A DNA stretch of 64,000 nt from contig JAFYOS010000029.1 in the NCBI GenBank assembly GCA_017560125.1, forward strand, positions 62,001-126,000, in the 5' to 3' direction. Position numbers and translations under genes: made by a program. Shown piece by piece: positions 1 through 8,299 of the stretch (positions within the stretch are counted from its first letter, which is position 1; every line of letters starts with the position of its first letter). The notes under the pieces were generated by a model, which did no database searches, was not told the origin of the DNA, and worked only from the letters and a program-made list of their open reading frames with translations. Source of the stretch: Bacteroidaceae bacterium. GTDB taxonomy: Bacteria; Bacteroidota; Bacteroidia; Bacteroidales; Bacteroidaceae.

Positions 1-479
1 CCAAGCAGGGCTCGGCTTCGCCCGTATTGCGCAACCTGCTCGACACCATTATCCTTAACCGTGGCGGCAAGCCCGGCGATTTATATGGTGCAGTGGAGAA
101 TTCATTTATGATATCGGCCGACATGGCACACGCCTTGCACCCCAATTATCCCGAGAAGCACGATCCCACGAACCATCCTGTAATGGGTGGCGGCCCGGTC
201 ATCAAGTTCAATGCCAATCAGAAGTATGTCACCGATGCCGATTCGGCTGCCGTCTTTGCCGAGATATGTCGCAAGGCCGGTGTACCGTTCCAATATTTTG
301 TGAATCGTTCCGACATGGTGGGTGGTGGTACGCTTGGCAACACCCTGACCACACAGCTTCCCATGCGTGGCGTCGATATGGGCAACCCCATGTGGGGCAT
401 GCATTCGGTGCGCGAAACCTCGGCGCTGGTCGATACCGAATATACCATTAAAGCATTTAAGCAGTTCTACAATCTGTAG
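1..479 (+). CDS. M18 family aminopeptidase, C-terminal part (cut by window edge)
   Basis: Open reading frame entering from the left edge (reading frame begins at base 3) and ending with TAG at 477-479. The visible ~158 residues match the C-terminal catalytic half of the M18 aspartyl-aminopeptidase family (PepC/ApeB/DAP type): a segment ISADMAHALHPNYPEKHD carries the metal-binding D and H residues, followed by GGPVIKFNANQKY and then VGGGTLGN and GVDMGNPMWGMHSVRE, where the terminal histidine contributes to the dinuclear metal site. These enzymes are cytosolic, form large homo-oligomers and remove N-terminal residues from peptides. The start, oligomerisation loop and first metal ligands lie outside the window. 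A terminator-like hairpin follows at 493-532. Confidence 0.9.
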   Translation, partial: KQGSASPVLRNLLDTIILNRGGKPGDLYGAVENSFMISADMAHALHPNYPEKHDPTNHPVMGGGPVIKFNANQKYVTDADSAAVFAEICRKAGVPFQYFVNRSDMVGGGTLGNTLTTQLPMRGVDMGNPMWGMHSVRETSALVDTEYTIKAFKQFYNL

Positions 480-486
480 GCTTGCC

Positions 487-532
487 CGAAAAAACAAATC
501 CATCGAATGCATCTGCATCCGATGGATTTGTT
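487..532 (-). terminator. Rho-independent terminator of the DUF418-GNAT-YkvA operon
   Basis: A 13-bp perfect stem (493-505 with 520-532) with a small inner stem in the loop. On the minus strand it is followed by a run of T (AAAAAA at 489-494 on the plus strand). It lies 3' of the leftward YkvA-like gene and could also stop rightward transcription of the M18 peptidase, though the plus side has no T run. Confidence 0.75.
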
Positions 533-535
533 ATA

Positions 536-940
536 TCATGCTTCGTCATCTTCGGGCCCCGGTTTGTCGGGGTTGTTGCCGTCGAACCATTCCGACAGTT
601 TCTCCTTGGCCTGTCGTCTTACCTCGTCGTCAATGCTGCACAGCATTTTTATTACGGCAAGCAGGGCGGCTGCGTCGTCCATGAAACCGGCCACGGGTAT
701 TACGTCGGGTACAAGGTCGGCAGGCAGAATGAAATAGCCCAATGCGCCTATGATGAGTGCCTTTTCCTTGGACGATATCTTGTCCGATTGCAGGGCATAG
801 AAAAGCAGTAGCACATGGTATATTACCTTGGAACCCGCCGTTTTTGCGACGGCGCCAATCTTTTTCCACATGTTGCTCTCGGAGTACTCCTTCTCGTATT
901 TTTTCAGTTCGAAGCCACCGTTCTGTTGCTTTTCGTCCAT
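536..940 (-). CDS. YkvA family protein (DUF1232)
   Basis: 134 residues. The central segment IIGALGYFILPADLVPDVIPVAG (read in two parts: GALGYFILPADLVPD and VIPVAGFMDD) is the hallmark of the YkvA/DUF1232 family, a short hydrophobic helix-turn region with conserved P, D and G residues. The first ~35 residues are charged, and the C-terminus is an acidic, proline-containing tail. The family's biochemical function is unknown; members are small membrane-associated proteins. It is the last gene of a leftward operon, 9 bp after the GNAT gene, and is followed by a terminator at 487-532. The start ATG at 940 fits that spacing. Confidence 0.8.
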   Translation of the reverse strand: MDEKQQNGGFELKKYEKEYSESNMWKKIGAVAKTAGSKVIYHVLLLFYALQSDKISSKEKALIIGALGYFILPADLVPDVIPVAGFMDDAAALLAVIKMLCSIDDEVRRQAKEKLSEWFDGNNPDKPGPEDDEA

Positions 941-949
941 AGTCCTTCT

Positions 950-1477
950 TTATATTTTTCCATATACCGTGCGATAAATGTCGCTCTTTATCTGTTCGAA
1001 ACAGCTTTCCATCTCCATCCCGCACGCCATCAGTCGCATGGGCACTTCGTTGCTGTCGGCTTGGTAGGCGGGCTGCATGTACTCCCTGTCGCACATTTCA
1101 AGCCCGCATCGACCATAGAAGCCTATGCGACGGCGGCTCGTTTCGTCGGTGGGCAGTTCCACTTCGAGCACCACCTTGCTCTCCGTTTTCAGCAGCTGCT
1201 TCAGTGCCATGGCGCCATAGCCCTTGTTGCGCTGCGATGCCTCAATGGCAAAATGCTCTATATATATGTAGCCGTCGAATTGCCAGTAGCTAAGCAGCCC
1301 AATGGGGCAGCCGTCGTTGCACAGGATATTCATGCAGAAGGCTTCTTTGCTATCTACGTTGCTTCGCTGCTCGTGCAGTGCGCGATACTCGTCGCGCGGA
1401 AATGCGGCGGTGAGCAGCCTCTCGGTGTAGAGATATTCCTCGCAGCTACTTGTGGTAATTCGCTCTATGGTAATCAT
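950..1477 (-). CDS. GNAT family N-acetyltransferase
   Basis: 175 residues from ATG at 1477, which overlaps the stop of the upstream DUF418 gene as ATGA; this translationally coupled start is preferred over longer in-frame starts at 1495 and 1510. The body shows the GNAT fold: a beta strand pair ending in YIYIEHFAIEASQRNKGYGA, where the R/Q-x-x-G-x-G/A acetyl-CoA pyrophosphate loop appears as QRNKGYGA, then VVLEVELP and a final IGFYGRCGLE segment typical of strand 6/helix 4. It probably transfers an acetyl group from acetyl-CoA to a small molecule or amino terminus; the substrate cannot be read from sequence. Second gene of a three-gene leftward operon. Confidence 0.82.
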   Translation of the reverse strand: MITIERITTSSCEEYLYTERLLTAAFPRDEYRALHEQRSNVDSKEAFCMNILCNDGCPIGLLSYWQFDGYIYIEHFAIEASQRNKGYGAMALKQLLKTESKVVLEVELPTDETSRRRIGFYGRCGLEMCDREYMQPAYQADSNEVPMRLMACGMEMESCFEQIKSDIYRTVYGKI

Positions 1478-2655
1478 TTTCTTTTGCCTATCCATGTAGC
1501 CTTTTTCCAAATGTATTCAAGCGGGCCGTGTGCGTGCGATTTGAACCACCAGCGTGCAAACAGGAACTGCGCAACGAAAATAGCTATTCCCACAAGCAGG
1601 CTGCGGGTGTGGTCGAGCTGCATGTGCAATCCCCAGTTGTAGAATATAGCACTACCTATTATTGATTGTGTAATGTAGTTCGTAAGGCTCATTTTGCCAT
1701 AGGGGATTATCTTGCTCATCGCTTTTTTCAGCGGCGACAGGTAGTAGAGCAGCACCACGCCCGATACAAGGAACATCATGAATGCAAATTTAGCCAATGA
1801 GCTTGCGATAAGTGTGGCGGGGCCTGCCACCGCTCTGTTCTCGATGAAATTGCGGAGCATGGGTACAAGGCCGTCGAGCGGGAAGAAGGCTGCCAACGAA
1901 ATGGCGGCTGTTGCCATCCAAAAACGCATGTTGCTCTCGCTGTAACAGAATAGCCCGCGGCGTCCTATCCACATACCAAGCAGGAACAGAGCCGGTGTCT
2001 GGAAGAAGCGGGCATTTTCCCAAGCCCATGTAAGGCTGGCGAGCTGTCCCTCCCACAGATTCATCTTCACCGTTTCCATGAACGAGCCTTCGGCAAGCAC
2101 CTTATATGCCGGCCCCCAATATTGGCTGTCGAGTGGGGCGGGCGCCGTGTATTCGGGGTTCAGCAGAGCATATATGAGCTCGGCAATTTCCAGCGGCTGT
2201 ATCATCATTATTGCAGCGGCAATCAGCACCGTCCTGTTGCTGCAACGTGCGAACAGTGGCAACACAAAACCCACAAGCGCATATAGCACCAGCACCTCGG
2301 CAGTGAAGAATGCCGCGTTCAGCTGTCCCCACAGGAACAGTAGCAGCAGTCGCCACATGAACCTCATTCTGAAATCGTAGCCCCTCGTCTGTTGGTTATT
2401 GTCCTGTATGAAAAAACTGAATCCGAAGAGCAGGGCGAATATTCCGTAGGCCTTGCCAGCAAGCACGAAGGTTACCGAATCCCATATGGCGCTGTTCGAA
2501 AATTTCAACCATACGTTTTCGGTTGCCGGAAAACTATAGAAATTGAAGTGCTCGAGGCTGTGGAGCAATACTATTCCCAGCACGGCCAATCCTCTGAGCA
2601 CATCGGCCACGTCGATGCGCGATGTTGTTGTAGCATTGTTGTTCATTGTCTGCAT
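1474..2655 (-). CDS. DUF418 family membrane protein (YeiB-like)
   Basis: About 393 residues with some ten hydrophobic segments. The N-terminus RIDVADVLRGLAVLGIVLLH is the typical opening of DUF418/acyltransferase-3-like membrane proteins, and the C-terminal DUF418 region contains KMSLTNYITQSI and WWFKSHAHGPLEYIWKK, the family signature. The function is unknown, possibly transfer or transport of a small group across the inner membrane. Start: a TACATTTG -7 box lies at 2702-2709 (minus strand), putting the transcription start near 2696. The longer ORF start at 2700 is therefore unlikely, and ATG 2655 or 2646 is preferred. First gene of the operon with the GNAT and YkvA genes. Confidence 0.83.
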   Translation of the reverse strand: MQTMNNNATTTSRIDVADVLRGLAVLGIVLLHSLEHFNFYSFPATENVWLKFSNSAIWDSVTFVLAGKAYGIFALLFGFSFFIQDNNQQTRGYDFRMRFMWRLLLLFLWGQLNAAFFTAEVLVLYALVGFVLPLFARCSNRTVLIAAAIMMIQPLEIAELIYALLNPEYTAPAPLDSQYWGPAYKVLAEGSFMETVKMNLWEGQLASLTWAWENARFFQTPALFLLGMWIGRRGLFCYSESNMRFWMATAAISLAAFFPLDGLVPMLRNFIENRAVAGPATLIASSLAKFAFMMFLVSGVVLLYYLSPLKKAMSKIIPYGKMSLTNYITQSIIGSAIFYNWGLHMQLDHTRSLLVGIAIFVAQFLFARWWFKSHAHGPLEYIWKKATWIGKRK

Positions 2656-2701
2656 TTTTTTTGGTTGGTTGTCATGTGTCACCCGCATGGGTGCTATCAT
2701 G

Positions 2702-2709
2702 CAAATGTA
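2702..2709 (-). promoter_or_regulatory. -7 box (TACATTTG) for the DUF418 operon
   Basis: Matches the Bacteroidetes primary-sigma -7 consensus TAnnTTTG on the minus strand, 47 bp upstream of the preferred start. No clear TTTG -33 element at 19-bp spacing. It decides against the longest ORF start. Confidence 0.5.
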
Positions 2710-2772
2710 TAATAAAAAGCGTAAATAGCATTAACCGTATGCAATATTTTGCATGCTTGCCACAGCCTGTTA

Positions 2773-3975
2773 TCACAATGGCAGCTTGCACTCCACGCAG
2801 CAACCGCTTTCGTTCTGCGAGCTGATGTCGATGTCGCCGCCGTGGTTTATTATAATCTGCTTGCACAGGCTCAGGCCTATTCCGCTGCCGCTCTTCTTGG
2901 TGGTGAAGAAGGGGATGAATACCTGTTGTTGCGCCGATTCCAATATGCCTATTCCGTTGTCGCTGATGCCTATTGTAAGCATCTTTTTGTTTGCATCCAC
3001 CCGAGTGCTCACGGTTATCTGCTTATGGTAATCATTCTTGTTGCTGTTCCTTTCGCGCTCGTCGCAGGCCTCCACCGCGTTTTTCAGCAGGTTTATAAGC
3101 ACTTGTTCCATCTGTGTGCGGTCGGCCTGTATGGTGGTGTCGGCTGTGCCTTCCGTGTCGAATGCAATGTATGGCTGTGGGAAGAGCTTGCGTAGGTCGG
3201 CAATCAGTTCCTTCATTGCAACCGGGTGCTTCTCGGGCGCTGCCAAATGGGTAAGCTTTCTGTAGTTCTCTACAAACGACAGCAATCCGCTACTGCGGCG
3301 GCTTATTATTTCGAGCCCGTGGCGCACGTTCTCCATATTGTCGTTCTCTATATCCTCGCCCTTTATGCTGTTGCACAGGGTAGAGGAGAGCGATATAATG
3401 GGCGTCATCGAATTCATTATTTCGTGCGTGAGCACCCTCACCAATTTGTGCCACGACTCCACTTTGCTCTTCTCTATGGAGCTGTGTATATTTTTCAGTG
3501 CTATGATGTATTGCGAGCTGTTGCGTGTGGTAATGAGCGATGCGCTTATGGCATACTCCTTGCCGTCGATGCATACATCGCTTTTCTCCTCCTTTATTGC
3601 GGCTACAATCTCGTTGCGCAGTATATCGCTGTTCTGCGTGATGGCTTGTGCCGCCGTGTTGGCCCACTCAATGTGGCCGCTGTCGGTAGCGGTTATCACA
3701 GCCGTATCCACCCCGTTCATTATGGTTTTGTAGAAGAGCAGTTCGCGTTCGGTGTCTGCCGATTTCTTTGCGGTCAGTCGCGAGCATTGTTTTTCGTCGT
3801 TCAGGGCATCGGTGCACTCATCAAACTGCTTGAACAGCTTGTATATCACTATTGCGCACAGCAGCGCCGCCCCGCATGCCGTGAACCATATGCCGGCCTT
3901 CGTTGCATACAGCGTGGTGAATGCAGCGGCAAGCATCAGTATGAAATTTATGGTGAATTTCCTTTTCATGGTCAT
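2773..3975 (-). CDS. NtrB/NtrY-like sensor histidine kinase with intramembrane sensing domain
   Basis: 400 residues. Two transmembrane helices (about 8-24 and 30-46) are separated by only a few residues, so there is almost no periplasmic sensor. A PAS-like domain follows (about 75-165), then the phospho-acceptor H184 in THEIMNSMTPI. The HATPase domain carries an N box (LINLLKNAVEA), G1 (SDNGIGI) and the FFTTKKSGSGIGLSL ATP lid. The ATG at 3975 directly follows the stop of the sigma-54 activator gene at 3976, so the two are cotranscribed and surely form a pair. By inference the signal is sensed in the membrane, perhaps through the adjacent ABC permeases, as in peptide-sensing systems. The target is the divergent efflux operon. 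Confidence 0.9.
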   Translation of the reverse strand: MTMKRKFTINFILMLAAAFTTLYATKAGIWFTACGAALLCAIVIYKLFKQFDECTDALNDEKQCSRLTAKKSADTERELLFYKTIMNGVDTAVITATDSGHIEWANTAAQAITQNSDILRNEIVAAIKEEKSDVCIDGKEYAISASLITTRNSSQYIIALKNIHSSIEKSKVESWHKLVRVLTHEIMNSMTPIISLSSTLCNSIKGEDIENDNMENVRHGLEIISRRSSGLLSFVENYRKLTHLAAPEKHPVAMKELIADLRKLFPQPYIAFDTEGTADTTIQADRTQMEQVLINLLKNAVEACDERERNSNKNDYHKQITVSTRVDANKKMLTIGISDNGIGILESAQQQVFIPFFTTKKSGSGIGLSLCKQIIINHGGDIDISSQNESGCCVECKLPL

Positions 3976-5340
3976 CTATTTCTCCAGTTTGCGGTAGAGG
4001 GCATATCGGGTTATTCCCAAATAATCGGCGGCGCGGCTTACATTGCCGTCGGCACGTTTCATGGCGCGTCTGATGGCGTCGCGCTCGAGCTCCTCGAGGT
4101 TCATTGTGAGCTCCTCGGTCGCCTGGCTGCCGGCGCTCTTCGATGGCGACAGCATCAGGTTGTCCGGTCGCATAATATTCGAATCCTCCATGATGACGGC
4201 TCTCTCCACGGCATGTTGCAGCTCCCTCACATTGCCCGGCCATTCATATTTCATCAGCACCTTTTGTGCATCGCGGCTTATGCGGCGTATATCCTTATTA
4301 TATTTCTTTGCAAATTTCGACAGGAAGAATTCGGCAAGCAAAATGACATCCTCGCCTCGTTCGCGAAGCGGCGGAATGTGTATCTCTATGGTGTTTATCC
4401 TGAACTGTAAATCCTGCCTGAAATTTCCTTCGGTCACCATCCTCTGTATGTCACAATTGGTGGCGCTTATCAGCCTCACATCTATGTGCTTGCATTTGGT
4501 ACCGCCCACGCGGGTTATCTCCCTCTTTTCGATGGCCGTCAGCAGCTTGGCCTGCGACTGCATGGGCAGGTTGCCTATCTCGTCCAGAAAAAGCGTGCCA
4601 CCCGATGCCGCCTCCATGCGTCCCGCCTTGGCCGATACAGCGCCGGTGAAGGCTCCCTTTTCGTAGCCGAACAGTTCGCTCTCGAACAGTTGCTCGGGCA
4701 CGCAGCCCAGGTCTATGGCCACGAATGGGTTTTCGCGTCGTTGCGACACGTTGTGCAGCAGATGGGCTACAACATCCTTGCCAGTACCGTTTTCGCCCAA
4801 TATCAGTATGTTGGCGTCGCTCATGGCGAAGCGCTCTATCTCGCTCTTTATTTTCAGCATGGCGGGCGACTCGCCTATGAGGGCCAGTCCGTCGTCGCTT
4901 CCCGAATGGCCTATGGTTGCCAATCGCTCCTTCAGGCTCGCAACCTCCAGACGTGAGTATCGCAACTCCATCGCCGACTTGAGCGTAACGAGCAGCTTGT
5001 CGTTGTCCCACGGCTTGGTGATAAAATCGGTCGCTCCGGCCTTGATGGCGCGCACGGCCTTGTCGGTGTCGGCATATGCGGTCATGAAAATAACCACCGC
5101 ATCGCTGTCGGCCTTCAATATCTCCTCAAGGTATTTGAACCCCTCGTGGCCGCTCACCGCGTCGCGTGTGAAATTCATGTCGAGGAAAATCACATCGGGC
5201 TCAAACGTCTTCATGAAGTGTGCAATCTTTTCGGGTGATGTGGCTCCCCTCACCGCCTCGCAGTGGGGCTTCAGCAACAGGTTCAGCGAGAAGATTACAT
5301 CCTCGTTGTCATCGACTATAAGTACCTTTCCTTTATACAT
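3976..5340 (-). CDS. Sigma-54-dependent response regulator (NtrC family)
   Basis: 454 residues, complete three-domain architecture. The receiver domain (1-120) has phospho-acceptor D54 in IFLDMNF, acidic pair D10/D11 and K109. The AAA+ domain has Walker A GENGTGKD at 182-189, the sigma-54 contact loop GAFTGA at 229-234, and Walker B GGTLFLDE at 247-254. The C-terminal Fis-type helix-turn-helix ends in YLGITRYALYRKLEK. The intact GAFTGA loop says it really works with sigma-54 RNA polymerase. It lies upstream of and adjacent to its histidine kinase, and divergent from the TolC/ABC efflux operon, whose upstream region has a matching -24/-12 promoter and paired palindromes. A -7 box at 5368-5375 probably drives basal expression of this pair. 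Confidence 0.95.
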   Translation of the reverse strand: MYKGKVLIVDDNEDVIFSLNLLLKPHCEAVRGATSPEKIAHFMKTFEPDVIFLDMNFTRDAVSGHEGFKYLEEILKADSDAVVIFMTAYADTDKAVRAIKAGATDFITKPWDNDKLLVTLKSAMELRYSRLEVASLKERLATIGHSGSDDGLALIGESPAMLKIKSEIERFAMSDANILILGENGTGKDVVAHLLHNVSQRRENPFVAIDLGCVPEQLFESELFGYEKGAFTGAVSAKAGRMEAASGGTLFLDEIGNLPMQSQAKLLTAIEKREITRVGGTKCKHIDVRLISATNCDIQRMVTEGNFRQDLQFRINTIEIHIPPLRERGEDVILLAEFFLSKFAKKYNKDIRRISRDAQKVLMKYEWPGNVRELQHAVERAVIMEDSNIMRPDNLMLSPSKSAGSQATEELTMNLEELERDAIRRAMKRADGNVSRAADYLGITRYALYRKLEK

Positions 5341-5367
5341 GGCTGTTTATTTATATATATATCGTTA

Positions 5368-5375
5368 CAAAGATA
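5368..5375 (-). promoter_or_regulatory. -7 box (TATCTTTG) for the regulator/kinase operon
   Basis: TAnnTTTG match on the minus strand with a predicted transcription start about 23 nt before the ATG at 5340. No TTTG at -33. It suggests the two-component operon is read by the primary sigma factor and not by sigma-54. Confidence 0.5.
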
Positions 5376-5407
5376 AATAAAGAAATTATTAAAACGATAT
5401 AAAAAAG

Positions 5408-5444
5408 TGTGCGAATGCGCACGCCTTTTGTGCGAAAAAGCACA
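5408..5444 (+). promoter_or_regulatory. Two palindromic activator (enhancer) sites, 21 bp apart
   Basis: Two related 16-mers, TGTGCGAATGCGCACG at 5408-5423 and TGTGCGAAAAAGCACA at 5429-5444. Each is an inverted repeat (GTGC...GCAC), and the pair is spaced 21 bp centre to centre, two helical turns. They lie roughly 90-110 bp upstream of the predicted sigma-54 start, as expected for upstream activating sequences of an NtrC-type regulator, whose gene is adjacent and divergent. Consensus by eye: TGTGCGAAnnnGCACr. Confidence 0.72.
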
Positions 5445-5499
5445 CCATTTACAAAGGGCGTATTTGTTTATATGGCTGGTATATAGTGCTTTACGATTG

Positions 5500-5515
5500 T
5501 GGCACGGATTTTGTA
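5500..5515 (+). promoter_or_regulatory. Sigma-54 (-24/-12) promoter of the efflux operon
   Basis: TGGCACGGATTTTGTA matches the consensus TGGCACGrnnnTTGCw at every fixed position except C to T in the -12 element; the GG to G(T) spacing is exactly ten bases. The start of transcription would be near 5526, about 25 nt before the TolC ATG at 5552. The adjacent gene encodes a GAFTGA-containing sigma-54 activator, and two palindromes lie upstream. It also shows that the ORF extension upstream of 5552 is not translated. Confidence 0.8.
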
Positions 5516-5551
5516 ATATGCTTTATGTATGAACACAGCAATTTCCGCATT

Positions 5552-6982
5552 ATGAAGAAACGCATACTTTTTTTAATATCCCTGTTCGCAGTGACCGCCC
5601 TCTATGGTGACACGCTTACATTGCGCTTGCCCCAGGCCATCGCCATGGCGTGTGAGCGCTCCTACGATGCAAGGTCGGCACGTCACACATTCCTTGCAGC
5701 CGAGTGGAGCTATAAATTTTATAAGGCCAATTACCTACCGTCAGTGTCGCTCAGTTCCACGCCGAGCCTGAACCGAGTGATTAGCAAGATTACGCAACCC
5801 GACGGCACCGCCTCGTTCGTGGAGCAGAACCAGCTGAGCAGCGATGTAGCGTTGAGCGTCACCCAAAATGTGGCGCTCACCGGCGGCCAGTTCTTCCTAA
5901 AGAGCTCGTTGCAACGTCAGGATGAGCTGTCGAACAAAACCACGGCCTACAATTCGCAGCCGGTTATCATTGGCTATCAGCAGTCGCTCTTCGGCTATAA
6001 TTCGCTCAAGTGGGAGCGTCGCCTGGAGCCCTTGCGCTACGAGGCGGCACTGAAAAACTATACCGAAAATATGGAACTGATTGCATCGCGCGCATGCTCC
6101 TATTTTTTCTCATTGGCATCGGCGCAGACCGAACTGTTCATAGCGCAATACAATTACGCTTCGGCCGACACGCTCAGCCGTTACGCTCGTGGTCGCTACG
6201 GCATTGGCACCATCACCGAGAGCGAAATGCTGCAATTGGAGCTGAACAAAATAACCGCCGAGGCCAATGTGTTGAGCGCTCAAAGCAATTTGGAGAATGC
6301 AATGACCACCCTGCGCTCCTATCTTGCCATCGACAAGGGAACGACGGTGGTAGTAGAGAGTGATTCGCAGCTGCCGGCATGCAAGGCCGATGTAGCAACG
6401 GCCATTGCTCTTGCCCGTGCCCACAGTCCCGAGCCGGTGAGCCACGAACTGCGTCGTCGCGAGGTCAAAAGCAGCCTTGCTCAGGCCAAGGCCAACGCCG
6501 GACTGAAGGCCGATCTATACATCCAGCTGGGCCTTTCGCAGACGGCCGACAACCTTGCCGACAGCTACCGTTCGCCACAAAACATGCAATATGCAGGCAT
6601 AGGCGTGTCGCTTCCTCTGCTCGATTGGGGGCGCGGACGGGGCAGGGTGAAGATTGCCGAATCGAACGCCGAGCTTGTAGAGATTGAGATAGAGCGTGCC
6701 GCAACCGACTTCGAAATAAATGTCGCAAGGACGGTAGGGCTCTTCAATCTGCAGGCCCATCGCGTCCAGATTGCCGAAAAGAGCGCCGCGCTTGCCCAAC
6801 AGCGCTACGAGGTCGCCCGCCACATGTATATAATGGGCAAGGCAACCATACTCGACCTCAACGCGGCCATCACAGAGAAGGACGCGGCGCAACGTGGTCG
6901 CATAAATGCCCTCAGCTATTTCTGGAACCTCTATTACGGACTGCGCAGCATGACCGGAGGAAAAATTTTCGAAAATAAATAA
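5552..6982 (+). CDS. TolC family outer-membrane efflux protein
   Basis: 476 residues from ATG 5552 (MKKRILFLISLFAVTALYG, a signal peptide). The mature protein is rich in long alpha-helical segments with TolC-type repeats (e.g. LRLPQAIAMACERS near the start, matched by a second half with VSLPLLDWGRGRGRVKIAES), and ends ...RSMTGGKIFENK. It should form the trimeric outer-membrane channel of a tripartite pump together with the HlyD-like adaptor starting 15 bp downstream and the ABC transporter that follows. The start is set by the sigma-54 promoter at 5500-5515, so the longer ORF from 5486 is rejected. First gene of a six-gene operon ending at the terminator at 16050-16079. Confidence 0.92.
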   Translation: MKKRILFLISLFAVTALYGDTLTLRLPQAIAMACERSYDARSARHTFLAAEWSYKFYKANYLPSVSLSSTPSLNRVISKITQPDGTASFVEQNQLSSDVALSVTQNVALTGGQFFLKSSLQRQDELSNKTTAYNSQPVIIGYQQSLFGYNSLKWERRLEPLRYEAALKNYTENMELIASRACSYFFSLASAQTELFIAQYNYASADTLSRYARGRYGIGTITESEMLQLELNKITAEANVLSAQSNLENAMTTLRSYLAIDKGTTVVVESDSQLPACKADVATAIALARAHSPEPVSHELRRREVKSSLAQAKANAGLKADLYIQLGLSQTADNLADSYRSPQNMQYAGIGVSLPLLDWGRGRGRVKIAESNAELVEIEIERAATDFEINVARTVGLFNLQAHRVQIAEKSAALAQQRYEVARHMYIMGKATILDLNAAITEKDAAQRGRINALSYFWNLYYGLRSMTGGKIFENK

Positions 6983-6996
6983 AATAATAATATACG

Positions 6997-8247
6997 ATGG
7001 ATATAAAATTGGAAAAACGGGCGTGGTACATACGCCACAAATATTGGTTAATGGCCGGCGTAGCAGCTTTGGGACTGATAGCGCTGAATATAAGCCTCGT
7101 CGTGGGGCCTCGCACAAAACTAGCCGATGCCGATGACCTTGAAATCGCCGAGGTTACGATGACAGATTTTCACGAATACATTGATGTCACCGGCATAGTG
7201 CAGCCCATACTGAACATCAAGGTCAATTGCCGCGAGGGTGGCTACATATCGCGCATAGTGGCCGGCAACGGCGTCATGCTCGACGAGGGCGACACCATAT
7301 TGGTGATAGAGAACCCCGAACTCATTCGCAGCATCGAGGAGGAGCGCCTCGCGTGGGAAAAGCAACAGATGAACCACCGTCTGCAACAGTATCAGATGGA
7401 GCAGAAAAGCCTGTCGCTGCGTGGTCAGATGCTTCAGGCCGAATACGAAATGAGGCGCCTCGAAAAGAGCCACAACCTCGACATCGAGGAGGCTCGCATG
7501 GGCATCAAGAGCAAGGCACAGCTCGAAGTATCCGAGGATGAGTACAACTATAACCTGCAAAAGAGCAAGCTCACGCTCGAAAGCCTCAAGCACGATTCGG
7601 CGGTGAACCTCATACAGAGCTCACTGCTCGACAACGAACTGGAAAACAGCCGCGACAAGTACATCCGCACCCGCAGCCGCCTTGGCGACCTTGTGGTGCG
7701 CAGCCCCTTGCGCGGACAGCTCAGCTACGTGTCGGCAATCCCCGGACAGCGCGTGTCGTCGGGCGAGAGCATAGCCGAGATAAATATCCTCGACGACTAC
7801 AAGGTGCATGCGAACCTGAGCGAATATTATGTCGATAGAATAAGCGTCGGGCTGCCGGCGAGCGTAACCTACCAGGGCGTGAAATTTCCGATGAAAATAT
7901 CGAAGGTGGTGCCCGAGGTGAAAAATCAGACCTTCAGCGTGGAGCTCGTTTTCACCGGCGAGAAGCCCGAGAACGCCCGCGTGGGCAAGAGCTACAATAT
8001 ACAAATAGAGCTTGGAAGCCCCGAAAAGGCCCTTGTCATTCCGCGTGGCAAATTTTATAATTCCAACGGTGGACGAAAAATATATAAACTGAGTTCCTCG
8101 GGGGCAACAGCCGACCTTATCCCCATAGTCATTGGTCGCCAGAACCCCAAGCAGTTCGAGGTGATGCAGGGATTGAGCGAGGGCGACAAGGTTATCATAT
8201 CGGAATACACCGATTATAAAGATGCAGAACGATTAAGAATAAAATAA
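6997..8247 (+). CDS. HlyD/MacA-type periplasmic adaptor (membrane fusion protein)
   Basis: 416 residues. One N-terminal transmembrane anchor (about 18-36) is followed by a split lipoyl/barrel-sandwich domain (ILNIKVNCREGGYISRIVAGNG and, after the hairpin, LVVRSPLRGQLSYVSAIPGQRV). A long coiled-coil hairpin lies between them (about 105-220, rich in E, Q, K, L), and beta-barrel and membrane-proximal domains follow. It should bridge the inner-membrane ABC permeases to the TolC channel encoded just upstream. A GC-rich hairpin and a 116-bp gap separate it from the ABC ATPase gene, the largest gap in the operon. Confidence 0.9.
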   Translation: MDIKLEKRAWYIRHKYWLMAGVAALGLIALNISLVVGPRTKLADADDLEIAEVTMTDFHEYIDVTGIVQPILNIKVNCREGGYISRIVAGNGVMLDEGDTILVIENPELIRSIEEERLAWEKQQMNHRLQQYQMEQKSLSLRGQMLQAEYEMRRLEKSHNLDIEEARMGIKSKAQLEVSEDEYNYNLQKSKLTLESLKHDSAVNLIQSSLLDNELENSRDKYIRTRSRLGDLVVRSPLRGQLSYVSAIPGQRVSSGESIAEINILDDYKVHANLSEYYVDRISVGLPASVTYQGVKFPMKISKVVPEVKNQTFSVELVFTGEKPENARVGKSYNIQIELGSPEKALVIPRGKFYNSNGGRKIYKLSSSGATADLIPIVIGRQNPKQFEVMQGLSEGDKVIISEYTDYKDAERLRIK

Positions 8248-8261
8248 AAAAAAGTTATGGT

Positions 8262-8299
8262 CGAGGGGGAGCTCCACGCGAATATTGGGGGCTCCCTCG
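8262..8299 (+). promoter_or_regulatory. Intercistronic GC-rich hairpin within the efflux operon
   Basis: GAGGG(GG)AGC at 8263-8272 can pair with GCTCCCTC at 8291-8298 with a two-base bulge. It lies in the 116-bp gap between the adaptor and ATPase genes and has no T tract, so it is more likely an mRNA-processing or stability element than a terminator. AT-rich sequence follows up to the ATPase ATG, and a weak internal promoter there cannot be excluded. Confidence 0.35.

Noticed and set aside
3226-4410. 394-codon plus-strand frame opposite the kinase and regulator
   Set aside because: It crosses two well-supported genes and has no family features; caused by high GC and codon bias of the real genes.
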